Positions 14,023 to 25,086 of a stretch of 64,000 bases of DNA are shown here, piece after piece. The position numbers and the translations under genes were made by a program. Under the pieces are notes generated by a model that did no database searches, had not been told where the DNA came from, and saw nothing but the letters and a program-made list of their open reading frames with translations. Each line of letters starts with the position of its first letter. Position 1 is the stretch's first letter. The stretch is from Saururus chinensis (Eukaryota > Streptophyta > Magnoliopsida > Piperales > Saururaceae): NCBI GenBank assembly GCA_035235625.1, contig CP141140.1, forward strand, positions 57,493,152-57,557,151. Reading direction: 5' to 3'.

Positions 14023-15118
14023 ACGGCAGAACAGTCATCTTCTTCCTTTCGCAAAATCAAACCGAGACACCATAGATAACACTTCAAATCCACATCTAGC
14101 ACCCTAATTGTCATCAAAAGTCCTCCTTGACTTCCAGAATATCAAACCAAACCATAATAATGCAAAACCCTAAGAAATCGGGATTAAATAATTCCATTTT
14201 CTAATCTTACCATTAACACACTAAATCAAGCAAACCATTTCGAAATAAGCCAAAAATGAAGAGTTTTACCATGGATAAACAGAGATTTCGAAGACCCATT
14301 ACCTCAGCACTTGATTAAGCTCGGATTGAAGAGTCACCCTTCTTGAAATCCTTGAAAACACAATGAGTTTGAATCAAACACCAATAGAAATCGATTTACT
14401 TAAGAAATCCTTAATTGAATCTTAGATCTAGGGCTTGTTGGTAGTAAAAATCGAATTTTGAAAGTTAGGGTTTGTAGTAAAACAAAAATCAGTAGCTTTT
14501 GATGGTCAAAAACGAATTGAATCAAGGGGAAAATGGTAGATTTAGAAGAAATTAAGAGAAAAGCCATGGATTAGTGCTTAATTAGAGCAAGCTTACCTTA
14601 ATCGGCTTCTAATTCGGGCCTAAGTGGGGATTAGGCCAGACCTCCTTCCTTAGCCTATTCCCAAAAATGGAAATGACTCAGGTTTGCCCTTTTATAGTAA
14701 GGGTTGGGGTAGGCAAAGGTAAGTTTTGGGGTGTAAATATGAAAAGTAGGCTAAAAGTGGGTATTTTGCAAATTTAAGCACAATTTAAGCCTAATAAAAT
14801 TCTGAAAATTTTTGTGTGACCTTAAGTATATGTCTAGGGTCATTTGACATAAAAATAAAATTTTTGACCGTGGGGCCCACAGGGGTCCCGCCAAAACCCT
14901 AATTTTTGGGAAAATAGTGAAAATTCCGAAAAATCTCAAAAATTCACATTTGGTTTAAAATCACTTAAAACCACTAATATTGAAGTTAATTTTGGTTAAA
15001 ACCATCACAAACTCTATTTATTTACAAAATCATCGAATAAGATCAGAAAACACGTAAATCTCACGATAATCAATAATTAAAGAAAACCAAAACCGGTTTA
15101 AAGATGAGGGTCCTTACA

Positions 15119-15123
15119 AACAT
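15119..15123. repeat. Target duplication of LTR B, right copy (aacat)
   Basis: Matches 11,683-11,687 exactly. Confidence 0.85.
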
Positions 15124-16309
15124 GACCCCCATCCAGCCTCGCCTTGGTCCAGTGAAGGGCTGTGGACCACCCTACCCAGCCCGGTTCCATCCCCTCTGCC
15201 GTCCTCTGCTCCGCCCAGTCCGATTTGCGCGTACTGTGGGTGGATTTTCCAGTGGGCTGGCGCCGCCATCGTTGGCGGGTGAGGGTGACTTGACCACCGT
15301 GGGCTCTGCTCCGGCTCGGCGATAGTGAGGGTCAGCCCCACTTGGCCCAATTATACACTCCGCCCGGAATGGGCCGCTTGTCATTGCCCTATACTGTGCG
15401 AGATGCACAGCCGCCTGCACCATGGGTATTGGTTGTGGGTGGCGATCAGCGATGTCGCCGCTTAGATTGGCCACAGCTAAGGGCCTTAGCCCTGTTGGCT
15501 TTTGTGGGCCTTGAGTCGCCTCATTTCAGCCATTTCCCTGCCCTTTGGGCCGTGTGCACATGTAGCCACGCATGTACTTCTGGGTTTAGGCGCCGCATTT
15601 GTGCCGCCTGACCATCGGTTGACTTTGCCACCGAGTGGAGTTGACCACTAGAGCCGTCCTCCACCTCTCCTTTGGTTCTCGAGCATTGCCCCACGTTCTC
15701 CGCCCTTATGTGGGCCTTTGTTGACCGGAATCGTTGCCGTTGGGTGCTGTCCATGGCCGATTTTGACGTCTTGTGGCCGGCTGAGCACGTTTTAGCCACC
15801 GGCCGATCTTTAGAGTGTACACCCTTGACATCTGATCGTACCGCCACATATGTTGGCACGATATTTCTCCCGGCCGCCCTAGTGTGCCGTCGTGGTTCGC
15901 GGGTTTTACCACATTGAGTTCTGACACTCGGTTTGGCAGTGATAGTTCCGGCGCATCCTAAAATCCTCGGGACAGCAGCTCTCTCAGCCAGGTAACGGTT
16001 TTGACCGCCAACTCCGCCGCCGATGCCGCCACCATCGTGTGCTCGCCATCGAACGCCATGACTACGAGGTAGGGGAGCTTTGAACTCGTAAATTCATGAA
16101 GCATGCTTTGAATGAGTAGCAGCATGCTAGGATTGTATGATTCCATGCTTGGATGTTAAGTAATGATCCGATTGCATGATTTGCGTGTAAGCATGATTGT
16201 ATGGTATGATTGATATGCATGAGATGTATGCACGTTTTATGGATGTGGATTATGTATGCGCTAGCAATGGCTAGCAAATATGTCAGTATGCTACGTATGT
16301 GTTATGCAT

Positions 16310-16640
16310 GTGCTAGTGATGGCTAGCGTGCATGTTTGGAGTATGTATGAATGTTTGTGCATGTGCTAGTGATGGCTAGCGTGCACGTTTGAAGTATGTA
16401 TGAATGTGTATGCATGTGCTAGTGATGGCTAGCGTGCATGTTTGAAGTATGTATGAATGTTTGTGCATGTGCTAGTGATGGCTAGCGTGCACGTTTGAAG
16501 TATGTATGAATGTGTATGCATGTGCTAGTGATGGCTAGCGTGCATGTTTGAAGTATGTATGAATGTGTGTGCATGTACTAGTGATGACTAGCATGTACGT
16601 TTGATGTATGCATGTGTTAGTGATGGCTAGCGTGCATGTT
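16310..16640. repeat. Tandem array, 53-bp unit, about 6 copies, in LTR A1
   Basis: The unit starts gtgctagtgatggctagcgt and continues gcatgtttgaagtatgtatg. The first starts are 53 bp apart (16,310 and 16,363). The last copy is more diverged. Confidence 0.85.
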
Positions 16641-17577
16641 TGTAAGTTATGTATGTATGACCGTATGTGTATGTTGTACATATGTGTAAAACATACGTAT
16701 GTATGATGGCATTTTGCCTATGCTTTGGATGTGCGTATGTGTTTGTGGGCAGAGGTATGGGCGATGGACAGTAAGAGGTGACAGAAGCTCTATCTGAATT
16801 TGGATGCGGTTGTGTAAGCGTATGACAGAGGATAAGAGTATGACGGGCAAGGATTAGAATGGATCAGTTTGAGTTGGATTGTATGTTGGGCATTTGTCAG
16901 ATAGTAAGAGTGTTCATAATTGTACAAGCATAACGTACAAATTATGAAGTGAAAAATAAGTATAATAAGTGAGATATAAGTAAGAGGGCAACAACTGGGT
17001 TGGCTCTGAGGAGCGTTATTTGAGGATGTCAGTGTAAGAGGTTTTGGCCATAAGATGGATGGCGAAGTGTAAGACTGTAAGGGTTTGTTGTACAATGAGT
17101 TTTGTCCATGATGTGGACGGGTAAGTGAAGTCTGCTGCCCTGACGAACTTGGGTTTCGGATCGGGCTCAGCTTCAGTTTGACCAGTCGAGGACTGTGAGT
17201 TTGTGTGGCATAATTGTACCGCATAACATACTTAACTCAAACTTGAATTATAAGCACAGCTAATGATAGCGTTGTGAGTTTGAGACCTGAGGGTTAGACG
17301 GATTAAGTTCCGTGTTTGTGTCTGGGCTAATGAGTCGGCCGAGCATTTATTATGTCTTGCCATGGTGTTTATCCTGCGGGATGTTGTCTATGTGCTATAT
17401 AGAGCACCGGACGTCTGATGCTCTGCTGAGAGCGACGTATGTTTCTGATTTGGTCTGTGTGCTGTATAAGCCCAGACGTTTGATGTTCTGTTGAGAGCGT
17501 TGTATGTTTCCGCCCAAGAGTGGCACTGTATGTTTCTGCCCAAGTGGCACTGTATGTTTTTTGCCCAAGAGTGGCAA

Positions 17578-17680
17578 TGGCACTATAAGACCCATTATGG
17601 TGGGCAATTCTCTGGCACTATAAGACCCATTATGGTGGGCAATTCTCTGGCACTATAAGACCCATTATGGTGGGCAACTG
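17578..17680. repeat. Tandem array, 35-bp unit, 3 copies, in LTR A1
   Basis: ggcactataagacccattat followed by ggtgggcaattctct repeats with almost no change. The related LTR A2 has diverged versions near 34.66-34.75 kb. Confidence 0.9.
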
Positions 17681-17904
17681 TATGACCCCTTATGTGTGGG
17701 TGTTTATGTTTGCGCGCTCAGGTAAGTAGTATCATGGATCTACTCTTACCTGTTTGATCCAGTGCCCCATGAGCATTGGTGTGCCTTACCTTCGGAAAAG
17801 TCCATGGCGTCTAGTCACTCCCCAGAGGTTAAGGTGTTGCCCAGTGGCATTCTTTTCCATTTCGACACTGGAGCTTATTAGTTGTAATGAGCTTCAGTGG
17901 TCGT

Positions 17905-18260
17905 TGATATGTGTACGAGTACGACTGTACGAGTGTGAGTACGACTGTATGTGTATGAGCAGGACTGTAAGTGTATGAGCATGAGTAAGACTATAAGAGT
18001 GTGTATGAGCAGGACTGTAAGCGTATGAGTATGAGCACGACTGTAAGAATATGAGTACGATTGTAGGAATATGTTTCTGAGTAAGACAGTAAGTATGATT
18101 TTGTGCAGACTGTACGAGTGAGGTCGTACGAGTCTGATTGTACGAGTAAGGTCGTACATGTATGGGTAAGCTGTATGAGTGAGCATACGATTGTATGAGT
18201 AAGGTCGTATAAGTATGCGTATGTTGTATGAGTATGCATACGGTGGTACGAGTAAGTTGT
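17905..18260. repeat. Degenerate short-period repeats (gtacgagta / gtatgagta) in LTR A1
   Basis: Many imperfect repeats of gtacgagt, gtatgagt and actgtaag. The reverse-complement counterpart in A2 lies near 34.25-34.45 kb. The long open frames here are by-products of the repeat, not genes. Confidence 0.7.
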
Positions 18261-18490
18261 ATGACCCTGAATAAGGGTGTTTGTGTAAGTTGATTGGATA
18301 GTATGACTTTGGCACGATGGTGCCTTCGGTATGTCTGTGGCACGATGGTGCCTTCGGTATGATTGTATGCATTTGAGCATGTTATGATTATGTTATGTTG
18401 ATTGCTTCATGTTTGAGTTGCATGACACATGTGATTATGAACTTATGGAGTTCACCGTTTGGGTTTTTCCCTACTGGGTATTTTCCTACT

Positions 18491-18506
18491 GAGTATGAAA
18501 ATACTC
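18491..18506 (+). repeat. Conserved small inverted repeat in LTR A1 (gagtatgaaaatactc)
   Basis: A perfect short stem just upstream of the accct-type box. Equivalent stems occur in A2 (34,051-34,066), C (19,697-19,710) and B (12,167-12,180). Conservation between otherwise diverged LTRs suggests a role in the LTR, not identified here. Confidence 0.6.
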
Positions 18507-18981
18507 ACCCTACTTCTTTTAGCCCCATTGTTTGGGAGGTTTATGCAGGTTGTGCAGAGAGCTCTTGGAGATGGACGCTCGTTTCAGCGGTGGATTGATT
18601 CCCGTTGACTCAGGTATCTGCTTGACTCTCTGCGAGTTTTGTTTGTGCCACGATCTCCTGTATTGAGTGAGATGAGACTTTAAGATGTTTATTCTGGACT
18701 TTCATTTGGATTAGTCTGTGGACTGTTATGGGACTTGTACTCAGGGATGCTTGAGAATGATTTGTATTTAAAAGTCTATGATCTTAGCAAATTTATTCGT
18801 ACGTGTGTTTTCGAGTAGCGCCTGATGATATTTGATTTGGCAGTACGATGTTTAACCGTATGACGTTTTAAATTATAAAATGGTTATACATGTTTTGATT
18901 TTATCGTTTTGACTCCGATTTATGAAAAAAAAAATTTCTATGAGTTTTAAGAAAAAGGGATAAAAAATCTCGGGCGTTACA

Positions 18982-18986
18982 ATAAG
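18982..18986. repeat. Target duplication of LTR A1, right copy (ataag)
   Basis: Matches 10,637-10,641 exactly and marks the return to copia sequence. Confidence 0.85.
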
Positions 18987-19431
18987 AGCATTGTTGGAGC
19001 CCTTTAGTATCTCACTAATATTTGTCTTGACATTGCCTACTCTGTGAACTACGTGTGACAACACATGCATCAGCCCTCCACAATTCATTATGCAACTGTC
19101 AAATGGATCCTCCGTTATCTCCATGGCACTCTCTCTCTCTCATGACATTCTCATCTGACAGGGTTCCTTCACTCTCATAGCCTACTCAGATTCTGACTAG
19201 GTTGGTGACCCACTTGACTGTCAGTCCATCACTGGGTACTGTCTCTTCATGGGTCCCAACCCTATCATCTGGAAATCCAAGAAGTAGGAAACAGTTGCCC
19301 GCTCTTTTACTAAAGCCGAATATCGGGCCCTATCTTGCACTGCTACTGAGATAGTTTGGGTATCAATGATTCTCAAGTTCCTTGGCATCTCTCCTCCTGG
19401 GAGTCCTACTTTGTGGTGCAACAACCAAACA
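18987..19431 (+). mobile_element. Ty1/copia retrotransposon remnant, right part (RT end and RNase H)
   Basis: Continues the element cut at 10,641. The end of the reverse transcriptase domain (NICLDIAYSVNYV) is followed by RNase H sequence (ITGYCLFMGPNPIIWKSKK, FTKAEYRAL). It stops at LTR C, and the rest of RNase H, the 3' end and the 3' LTR are not in the window. It is broken, like the left part. Confidence 0.85.
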
Positions 19432-20965
19432 TGACAGTCCGCCGTACAAACATAAGTCAGCCTAACACATAAGAATTTTGGAGTTGACGCACAGCTAAAA
19501 AATATAACGTAGTCAAAAATTAGAATTCAGTCCGTAGTACACTGTATGTAGAACGTTCATATTACAGAATTACAAAATTCAAGCAAGTCTAAAAATATAA
19601 TATTACAGAGGTAGAAAAGTAAAAGAGACTAAACAGAGAATTCTTCGGTTGACCCCTCCGGGTTGGTTTTACTACCTGCAGATTCTGTGGGTGGGTGAGT
19701 ATTTTTATACCCAGTAGGTAGGATTAAAATCTAATTTAATGCTAAGTAACAGATCGTAATAATTTTTGCATAACTGATTTGGAAACCAATTCAAAAAAAA
19801 ACGTCGGTTCGTCCGATGACGAGAAATCCAGAGCCGTGATACCGACAGCGTTCCTCCGACGCTCATGGGGCAACCGGAAGCTCAGAAGGCAGGAGTTTTC
19901 CCATGATACTCCATACCTATATGCACGTGCCTAATACCGATATTTCCTTTGGTAGGTATCCAGAAAATATTGTTCTAGGTATAACCCTAGAACTCCCCAA
20001 AAAACACATATATCATGTCATGATGTGCATAAAATATTTCTTTTTGAAAACGTAAGAAAAGACATACGATTGACTAAAAACGATCCATAAAGAAACAAAG
20101 TATACACGTAGAGCATAAATTTAGAGTTTAAGACTCCCTACCTTAAAATGGGAGTAGAAATTTCGTGCTTGTAGAAGGCTTGTATTGAAAATTTGGCCCC
20201 GTCACAACGTCCGGCACAGTCGATTTAGTTAGTAATGCTTTTTGAATGGGTTGAAACGGACTTAAAACGGCTTAGAACGGAGGGTCAGAATCTTTGACTG
20301 GAGGTGAAAGTGAATGGTAAAAATGAAATGGCGGCGTATTTATAGGAAAGGAGGACCGGGCGATGTGCGATGCGTGTCCGCCACGCGTCGCGCGGTGGAA
20401 CTACGCGCCGTGTGATCCCGCGCTGCAACGCGAAACCCGACACGCGGGTTTCGCGAGTCACGCGGTCCGGCCGCGGACGGCGCGTGGGCCACGCGGTTCC
20501 ACTCGCCGCGCGGCGAGGACCCGCGCACAAGTCACGGGCCCGCCGCGCGGACGAACCATGCGACACCACGTCACGCGGTAAAATCTCGGCTGACGCAAGC
20601 ATTGCGTCAGCCGTTAATAAAATATTATTTTCTTTTTTTTCTTTTTCAAAACTTAAAATAACCATAACTTTTTACCTATATTTCAGAATTATACGTTCTT
20701 AGTACCAACGGACTCGTATCGACGAGCCCTTCGAAATAAGACCACTCAAGGATAGGTTTTACCGTAGTTTCATCGTTGGCCCGCTTATGATGCACGCTTC
20801 CACGATTGCTACATACGGTCACTATCTCCGAATCAAGTGTTTCAAAAATCTTTAAGTTCGTTTTTTAAAGTTCTACAACATTCATTTATGTCCTGAAAGC
20901 AAAATAACGTTCTAATAATATATAAAAATTCTAACAGTAAAATTTACCTCGGATCTAGGTTGTCA
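19432..20965 (-). mobile_element. LTR C, chromovirus-like, probably solo
   Basis: About 1.53 kb. On the - strand it begins TGACAACCTAGATCC and ends GGACTGTCA. It contains the box tgggtataaaaatactcacc (19,697-19,710 region) seen in the other LTRs, and a clear TATA box on the - strand (cctataaatacgcc, about 20,334-20,347) followed in that direction by AT-rich sequence. A strikingly CG-rich block lies upstream on the same strand (20,355-20,580). I see no exact 5-bp target duplication (aaaca on the left, cacaa on the right), and copia sequence does not resume on the right, so one flank was probably lost. Confidence 0.6.
20355..20580. other. CG-rich block within LTR C
   Basis: About 225 bp dense in cgcg, acgcg and cgg words, in sharp contrast with the AT-rich surroundings. 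It lies next to the TATA box of LTR C. Overlapping open frames on both strands reflect composition, not coding. Confidence 0.7.
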
Positions 20966-21699
20966 CACAACTTAAAAATAAGATTTAGGATTTTAATATC
21001 TTTAACTTTTTAGGGATTAAAATGGGTCATATAAGGGTAAAATAAGGATAAATTATATAAAATATGGGTCAAACTGTCTTATTTTAAAAGTTCTATAATA
21101 CACTAATTTACTTTATATTATAGTATGATTTTAACTTCTAAAAATACTATATTAACTTAAAACCAATTAAAAGAAATGTGTGGAAAAACTCCCAATTTTT
21201 AAACAAATAGGATCATCAACATCATTATCATAGTATTATAATTGGTATTAAAAAAGTTAATATGTATTATAACACATATTTGAAATTGATCACTTACCCC
21301 TATGTTAACATGGTAGTGCTACCAAAATTGTGCGACCTTAAGGCAGTCGTTGCACACTATATAAGTCATAATGTATATAAATGAATATTATTATTATTAT
21401 TATTATAAATTATATGGTCAAAAGAAAAAAAAATATTTACAAAATATAGGTCGAAAGGAAAAGGATATGAGAGTGACTTCACCCTTAAAACCGGAGACTG
21501 CATGTAAATAGCCAAAAGTGAAGGAGCTTATAAAAAGGTCCAAATATTGAAAGGCTTCCCATCATTTTCCCAATAAGTTACTAAAATATTGTGCTTAAAT
21601 TAATCGACTTAAATATTGTGCTTTAATTAATCAACTTTAATAAATACCGTCAACTTAGTTTAAAACTTTAAACGTTGACGATTAATTTAATCGTTTCTT
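20966..21699. other. AT-rich upstream region of the HAD hydrolase gene
   Basis: No copia or LTR sequence recognised. It includes an (att)n tract at about 21,388-21,406. It probably contains the promoter of the next gene, but I cannot name specific elements beyond the TATA-like site listed separately. Confidence 0.5.
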
Positions 21700-21703
21700 T
21701 CAC

Positions 21704-21713
21704 CTATTTAAAC
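21704..21713 (+). promoter_or_regulatory. TATA-like site of the HAD hydrolase gene
   Basis: ctatttaaac lies directly before a C/T-rich leader (ctccctctctgcttcc...), a common arrangement for plant core promoters and transcript starts. This is inferred; the transcript start itself is not visible. Confidence 0.45.
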
Positions 21714-21714
21714 A

Positions 21715-23310
21715 CCCCTCTCCCTCTCTGCTTCCTCCTCCGCTTCCTCTCTGCTTTCATCCTCCTTGTACCTCCGTCTCTCTGTTCGAGCATTTCTCTC
21801 TCCTACTTCATCTCCATTTCGTATTCCTTTTCTTTGACTTCTTTCCTCTCGAGTTCCAGACTCGTTCCTGGTATGTTTGTTTCCTCCCCCATTCAATAGT
21901 TCCATAATGCCGCTTGATTACCAATTTTCCTTGTGTTTTTATCAGTTAAAATTGCTTGTTTTCCTTCTTTTTTCTATTTTTTCTTTGTACCCATTTGTCT
22001 TTCAGCCATTAATGTCCTCTCTACGATAACTCGGATTGTCTGGTGGTCGGTTTTTGGCTTTCTGAAGAAGCTTTTGACTTTCATTTTTCTTTGGTCTTTA
22101 TGTTTTTCCTTTGTGAAAGAAGATGGATGCTGGGTTCAGATTGTCTTTTTCTTAGTTGTCTCTGATTGATGAAATTTTGATTCCTACTGAAGAAGAATTA
22201 CTGTGTTGTGAGCCTGGTTGTTGCTAAGACTATGTCTCTTCAGCTCTTGAACCTTAAATTAATGGCTTGAATCTCAGTTATGGTGGTTTTGAAGTTCTGT
22301 TTTCTGTGCACTGGCCTCATAAAAAAGCAAATATCTGCTCATTGAGGAATGTTATGTTCGTAATCACATGAATATGTGTACTTAATACTTAAGCATTTGA
22401 TCTATTATTAGAGCTCTAAAAGAAGTTGACATCTGATTTGAACAACCATACTTACGAAAATGATTTTAACAAATAAAATTGCAAACTTTATTGGGGCATA
22501 CTGTTTATTGAATAACAAACGCTCCCATCATATATCTCCTTCTTATCAGAGTAAACCATTTTATCTTTTTATTTTTCGCTTTCCCATCTTCAAGCGTCTG
22601 GTTGGTATTTGTCTGGATTTGTAGACGAGCTGTAACAAACCGGTTTTGCTTTACAATTTGGTTCTAATATACTAAAAGGCATAATCTTGTGCCACTGTTT
22701 CTTGCCACATATATTTTCCTGGCTCATATTTGGAAGGTACATGTGGCTATGGTACCGTCCTCTAAGAAAGTAGAGTTATGTGCTTATTATGTGGGTTTTC
22801 TTGTTTAGATTCGATGCACTTATTATCTTTTAACTGAGCTTTTTAAAGTACCAGCATGTTTTTTTTATCAGTCAAGCTACCAATATTCATTTTTACAAGG
22901 TAAAATTTTATTTCCAATGATCTTTTTATCTCAAGGCATGTGAATGGATAGCTGGTAATCATGGTTTGAAAATTTTACCCTTTTTTACTTATAGTAGGCT
23001 TCTGTGTTTTCTAAATGCTTTAGTAAAAGGTAGGTTTTCTTTACCATGAAGTCTTTGCTGTATGAAGTGCATTTCATGGAACATACTAACTGGAAGTTAT
23101 AATTGTAGACCACAACCAAGTTGTTAATTGTTTTCTTCAGTAAATTATATAAATACTGGCAATCATTTGTGAGTGTAGAAATCTTAAATCAAGATCAAAT
23201 ATGTCAGGAAATAAACTCTTGCTCATAATTCCTTTTAATTGTTAGCTGATAATCTCGTTTTCCAGCACTGACATTGGCTGTTATCTAATTTCTTAGGTTC
23301 ATAAACTAAT
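21715..23310 (+). other. 5' leader with a 1.4-kb leader intron (HAD hydrolase gene)
   Basis: A pyrimidine-rich leader runs to 21,870 and ends ...ctcgttcctg, followed by a donor gtatgt at 21,871. An acceptor ttcttag at 23,291-23,296 restores 14 bases of leader before the ATG at 23,311. The long first intron is T-rich, as usual for plant introns, and leader introns often raise expression. Short open frames inside it are chance. The boundaries are inferred from splice signals only. Confidence 0.6.
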
Positions 23311-24986
23311 ATGGAGTACACTGACCGATACCAACAGACTGAAAGGCCTAAATACAACTGCCTGCTCTTCGGTAAGTGTCAATCTCATAAAGTTTGCAAC
23401 GAAACTGAAACCAAATACGATTTGTTCTGTTGTTCTCACTGCTTTTTCTCAAATAATTTCAGATCTCGATGATACTCTCTATCCCTTGAGTTCTGGCCTG
23501 GCAACAGAATGCCGTAAAAATATTGAAGGTACAGAAACTCATACGTTATTTTTATTGTGGTTTCTTTTCTCTTTTACCCCTTCTGAACCAATTACATATT
23601 TATTTACTAAGAGAGTGATTTTTTTTTTCTAACTGCTTTTCCAGGGTATATGGTTGAAAAGCTTGGAATAGAGAAGGATAAGATTTTTGATATGGGCAAT
23701 CTTCTCTACAGAAATTATGGGACGACAATGGCGGGTCTCAGGGTATGTTCTGAATATTATTTACTCATGGTTGTCGTTACTCTCTTTTGTAATAGTTATG
23801 TTCTTTTTTATCAGCCGTTTGCTCCTTGTTCACTTTTTTGGCCCCATCTTAACGTTCCTTGTTGTGCAGGCAATCGGCTATGACTTCAATTATGATGAAT
23901 ATCACAGGTGAATTTGCCTTCTCTTTTTCTCTCTCATATTTTCTTTGTATTAATAACAAGAGGCGTAACATTCTTGACTTTATGTTCGACAGTTATGTTC
24001 ATGGAAGGCTGCCCTATGAAAACTTAAAGCCAGATCCTGTCTTGAGGCATCTTCTACTGAATCTTCCATATCGGAAAGTTGTAAGTTGCCTTTGTCCAAA
24101 TTCTGACTATTAGACATATTTGTTTAAAGCACCTTTGTTTTCTAACTGTTCATTTATATTCAGATATTTACAAATGCCGATAAGGTTCATGCTGCTAAAG
24201 TTCTTAGCAGACTTGGTTTGGAGGATTGTTTTGAAGGCATTATATGCTTTGAGACTCTAAACACCCAACAAGGTCCAGATGAATGCGTGGATAGAGAATT
24301 CTCTCCAGCTGATAATGCTGGTAAATTTGACATCCTCGAGTATTTTGCTCGTCCAAATGCTACTTCTGCTGGGCTACCAAAGACTCCAATTCGTTGCAAG
24401 CCATCTGAGGCTGCCATTGAAGATGCCCTTAAAATTGCTGACATCAATCCTCGTAGGACGGTAAGATGTCAAACTTGTATCCAATTTGTTACGTTAATGG
24501 CCTGGAATGTTGGGATAAGATTCAACTCTAGACGTCAAAGTATACTTTTATGAATCTTAGGTAGCTTTTCCTACAATTCTGATTTATTTTCCTTGTCTGG
24601 CATTCAGATATTCTTTGACGACAGTGTGCGGAATATCCAGGCTGGTAAACGCACAGGCCTCCACACTGTGCTAGTAAGTCTTGAAGTTCATTTTTTTCGT
24701 TGTGAAAGCAAGTTAATTTTTCTAAAGATACCTAAATCATTTCAATTGTTTGTTGTGGTCATTTATAACAAAGAATGGAACTAGAGTTCGGCATTAACAA
24801 CTGAATATTACCATTTCAATTTGTCTTCAGGTTGGCACTTCTCATAAGGTAAAAGGTGCAGATTTTGCGTTAGAGAGTATACACAATATCAAAGAAGCAT
24901 TGCCAGAGCTGTGGGAGCAGGAAGAGAAGACATCTGTTAGGTATACTGCAGGCCAGGTTGCTATGGAGACTCCTGTGACAGCGTAG
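23311..24986 (+). CDS. HAD-superfamily hydrolase, SDT1/pyrimidine 5'-nucleotidase type
   Basis: Intact host gene of 289 aa. Coding exons are 23311-23371, 23463-23528, 23645-23742, 23870-23907, 23993-24080, 24164-24460, 24608-24673 and 24831-24986; all introns are GT-AG and the frame stays open. The HAD motifs are complete: motif I DLDDT (D21, D23; nucleophile and acid), motif II FTNA (T120), motif III lysine K196 (RCKPSEAA) and motif IV FFDD (D220, D221). The cap lies between motifs I and II, as in class I HAD enzymes. The sequence resembles the plant family of Arabidopsis At5g02230/At5g59480, related to yeast Sdt1, a nucleotide phosphatase. A soluble cytosolic or nuclear enzyme is expected, since no signal peptide is visible. 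The substrate in plants is not certain, and a phosphatase on nucleotides or small phosphorylated metabolites is inferred. The ATG at 23311 is chosen because it is the first after the leader acceptor and matches the usual family start. Confidence 0.92.
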
Positions 24987-25059
24987 TTTTGTACAAGAAT
25001 TCTGAAAAGCTGGCTCAGCTTAGCTGTTGCATATGTCGTACCTGAGTTCAGTCGCTTTC

Positions 25060-25065
25060 AATAAA
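25060..25065 (+). terminator. Poly(A) signal of the HAD hydrolase gene
   Basis: aataaa lies 74 bases after the stop codon and is followed by T-rich sequence (ttctcttcgtgttgctcgttg). Confidence 0.6.
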
Positions 25066-25086
25066 TTTATCATTTTGCAATTCTCT

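Larger units (their letters stand above)
11688..15118 (-). mobile_element. Solo LTR B (Ty3/gypsy, chromovirus-like) inside A1
   Basis: 3,431 bp between aacat duplications. On the - strand it begins TGTAAGGACCCTCATC and ends GGGGCGTGACA. It is non-coding, with no internal second LTR, so it looks like a whole solo LTR. On its own strand a TATA box (ccttactataaaagg) lies near 14,690. A TGAGTGTTAAAACTCACCCC box lies near 12,167-12,180, comparable in position and form to the box in A1, A2 and C. It carries 55-bp tandem repeats and CGATCG-rich repeats. LTR D at 32.8 kb is a related copy. Being nested in A1, it is younger than A1. Confidence 0.8.
10642..18981 (+). mobile_element. Long solo LTR A1 (Ty3/gypsy, chromovirus-like), itself interrupted
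   Basis: Begins TGTAAGGTCCCTGA and ends CTCGGGCGTTACA, with TG...CA ends inside an ataag target duplication in the copia reverse transcriptase/RNase H region. Without the inserted LTR B (11,688-15,118 plus one target copy) it is about 4.9 kb. It has no coding region and no second internal LTR, so it reads as a solo LTR left by recombination. A related copy in opposite orientation lies at 33,532-38,211. The ends, the cactcaccct-type box near 18.5 kb and the tandem-repeat interior resemble LTRs of Tekay/Del-type chromoviruses. A GC-rich block lies at 10.95-11.69 kb, and a TATA-like gtatttatacc occurs at about 10,757. Family assignment is inferred from the LTR alone. Confidence 0.8.

Noticed and set aside
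17878-18380. Three long overlapping - strand frames rich in Tyr, Thr, Ser and His
   Set aside because: They are products of the gtacgagt/gtatgagt repeats in LTR A1, open in all three frames.
20363-20702. Frames of 60-126 aa in the CG-rich block
   Set aside because: Open on both strands owing to CG richness inside an LTR, with no domain.
24187-24447. 86-aa - strand frame inside the HAD gene
   Set aside because: Shadow of exon 6 on the opposite strand.
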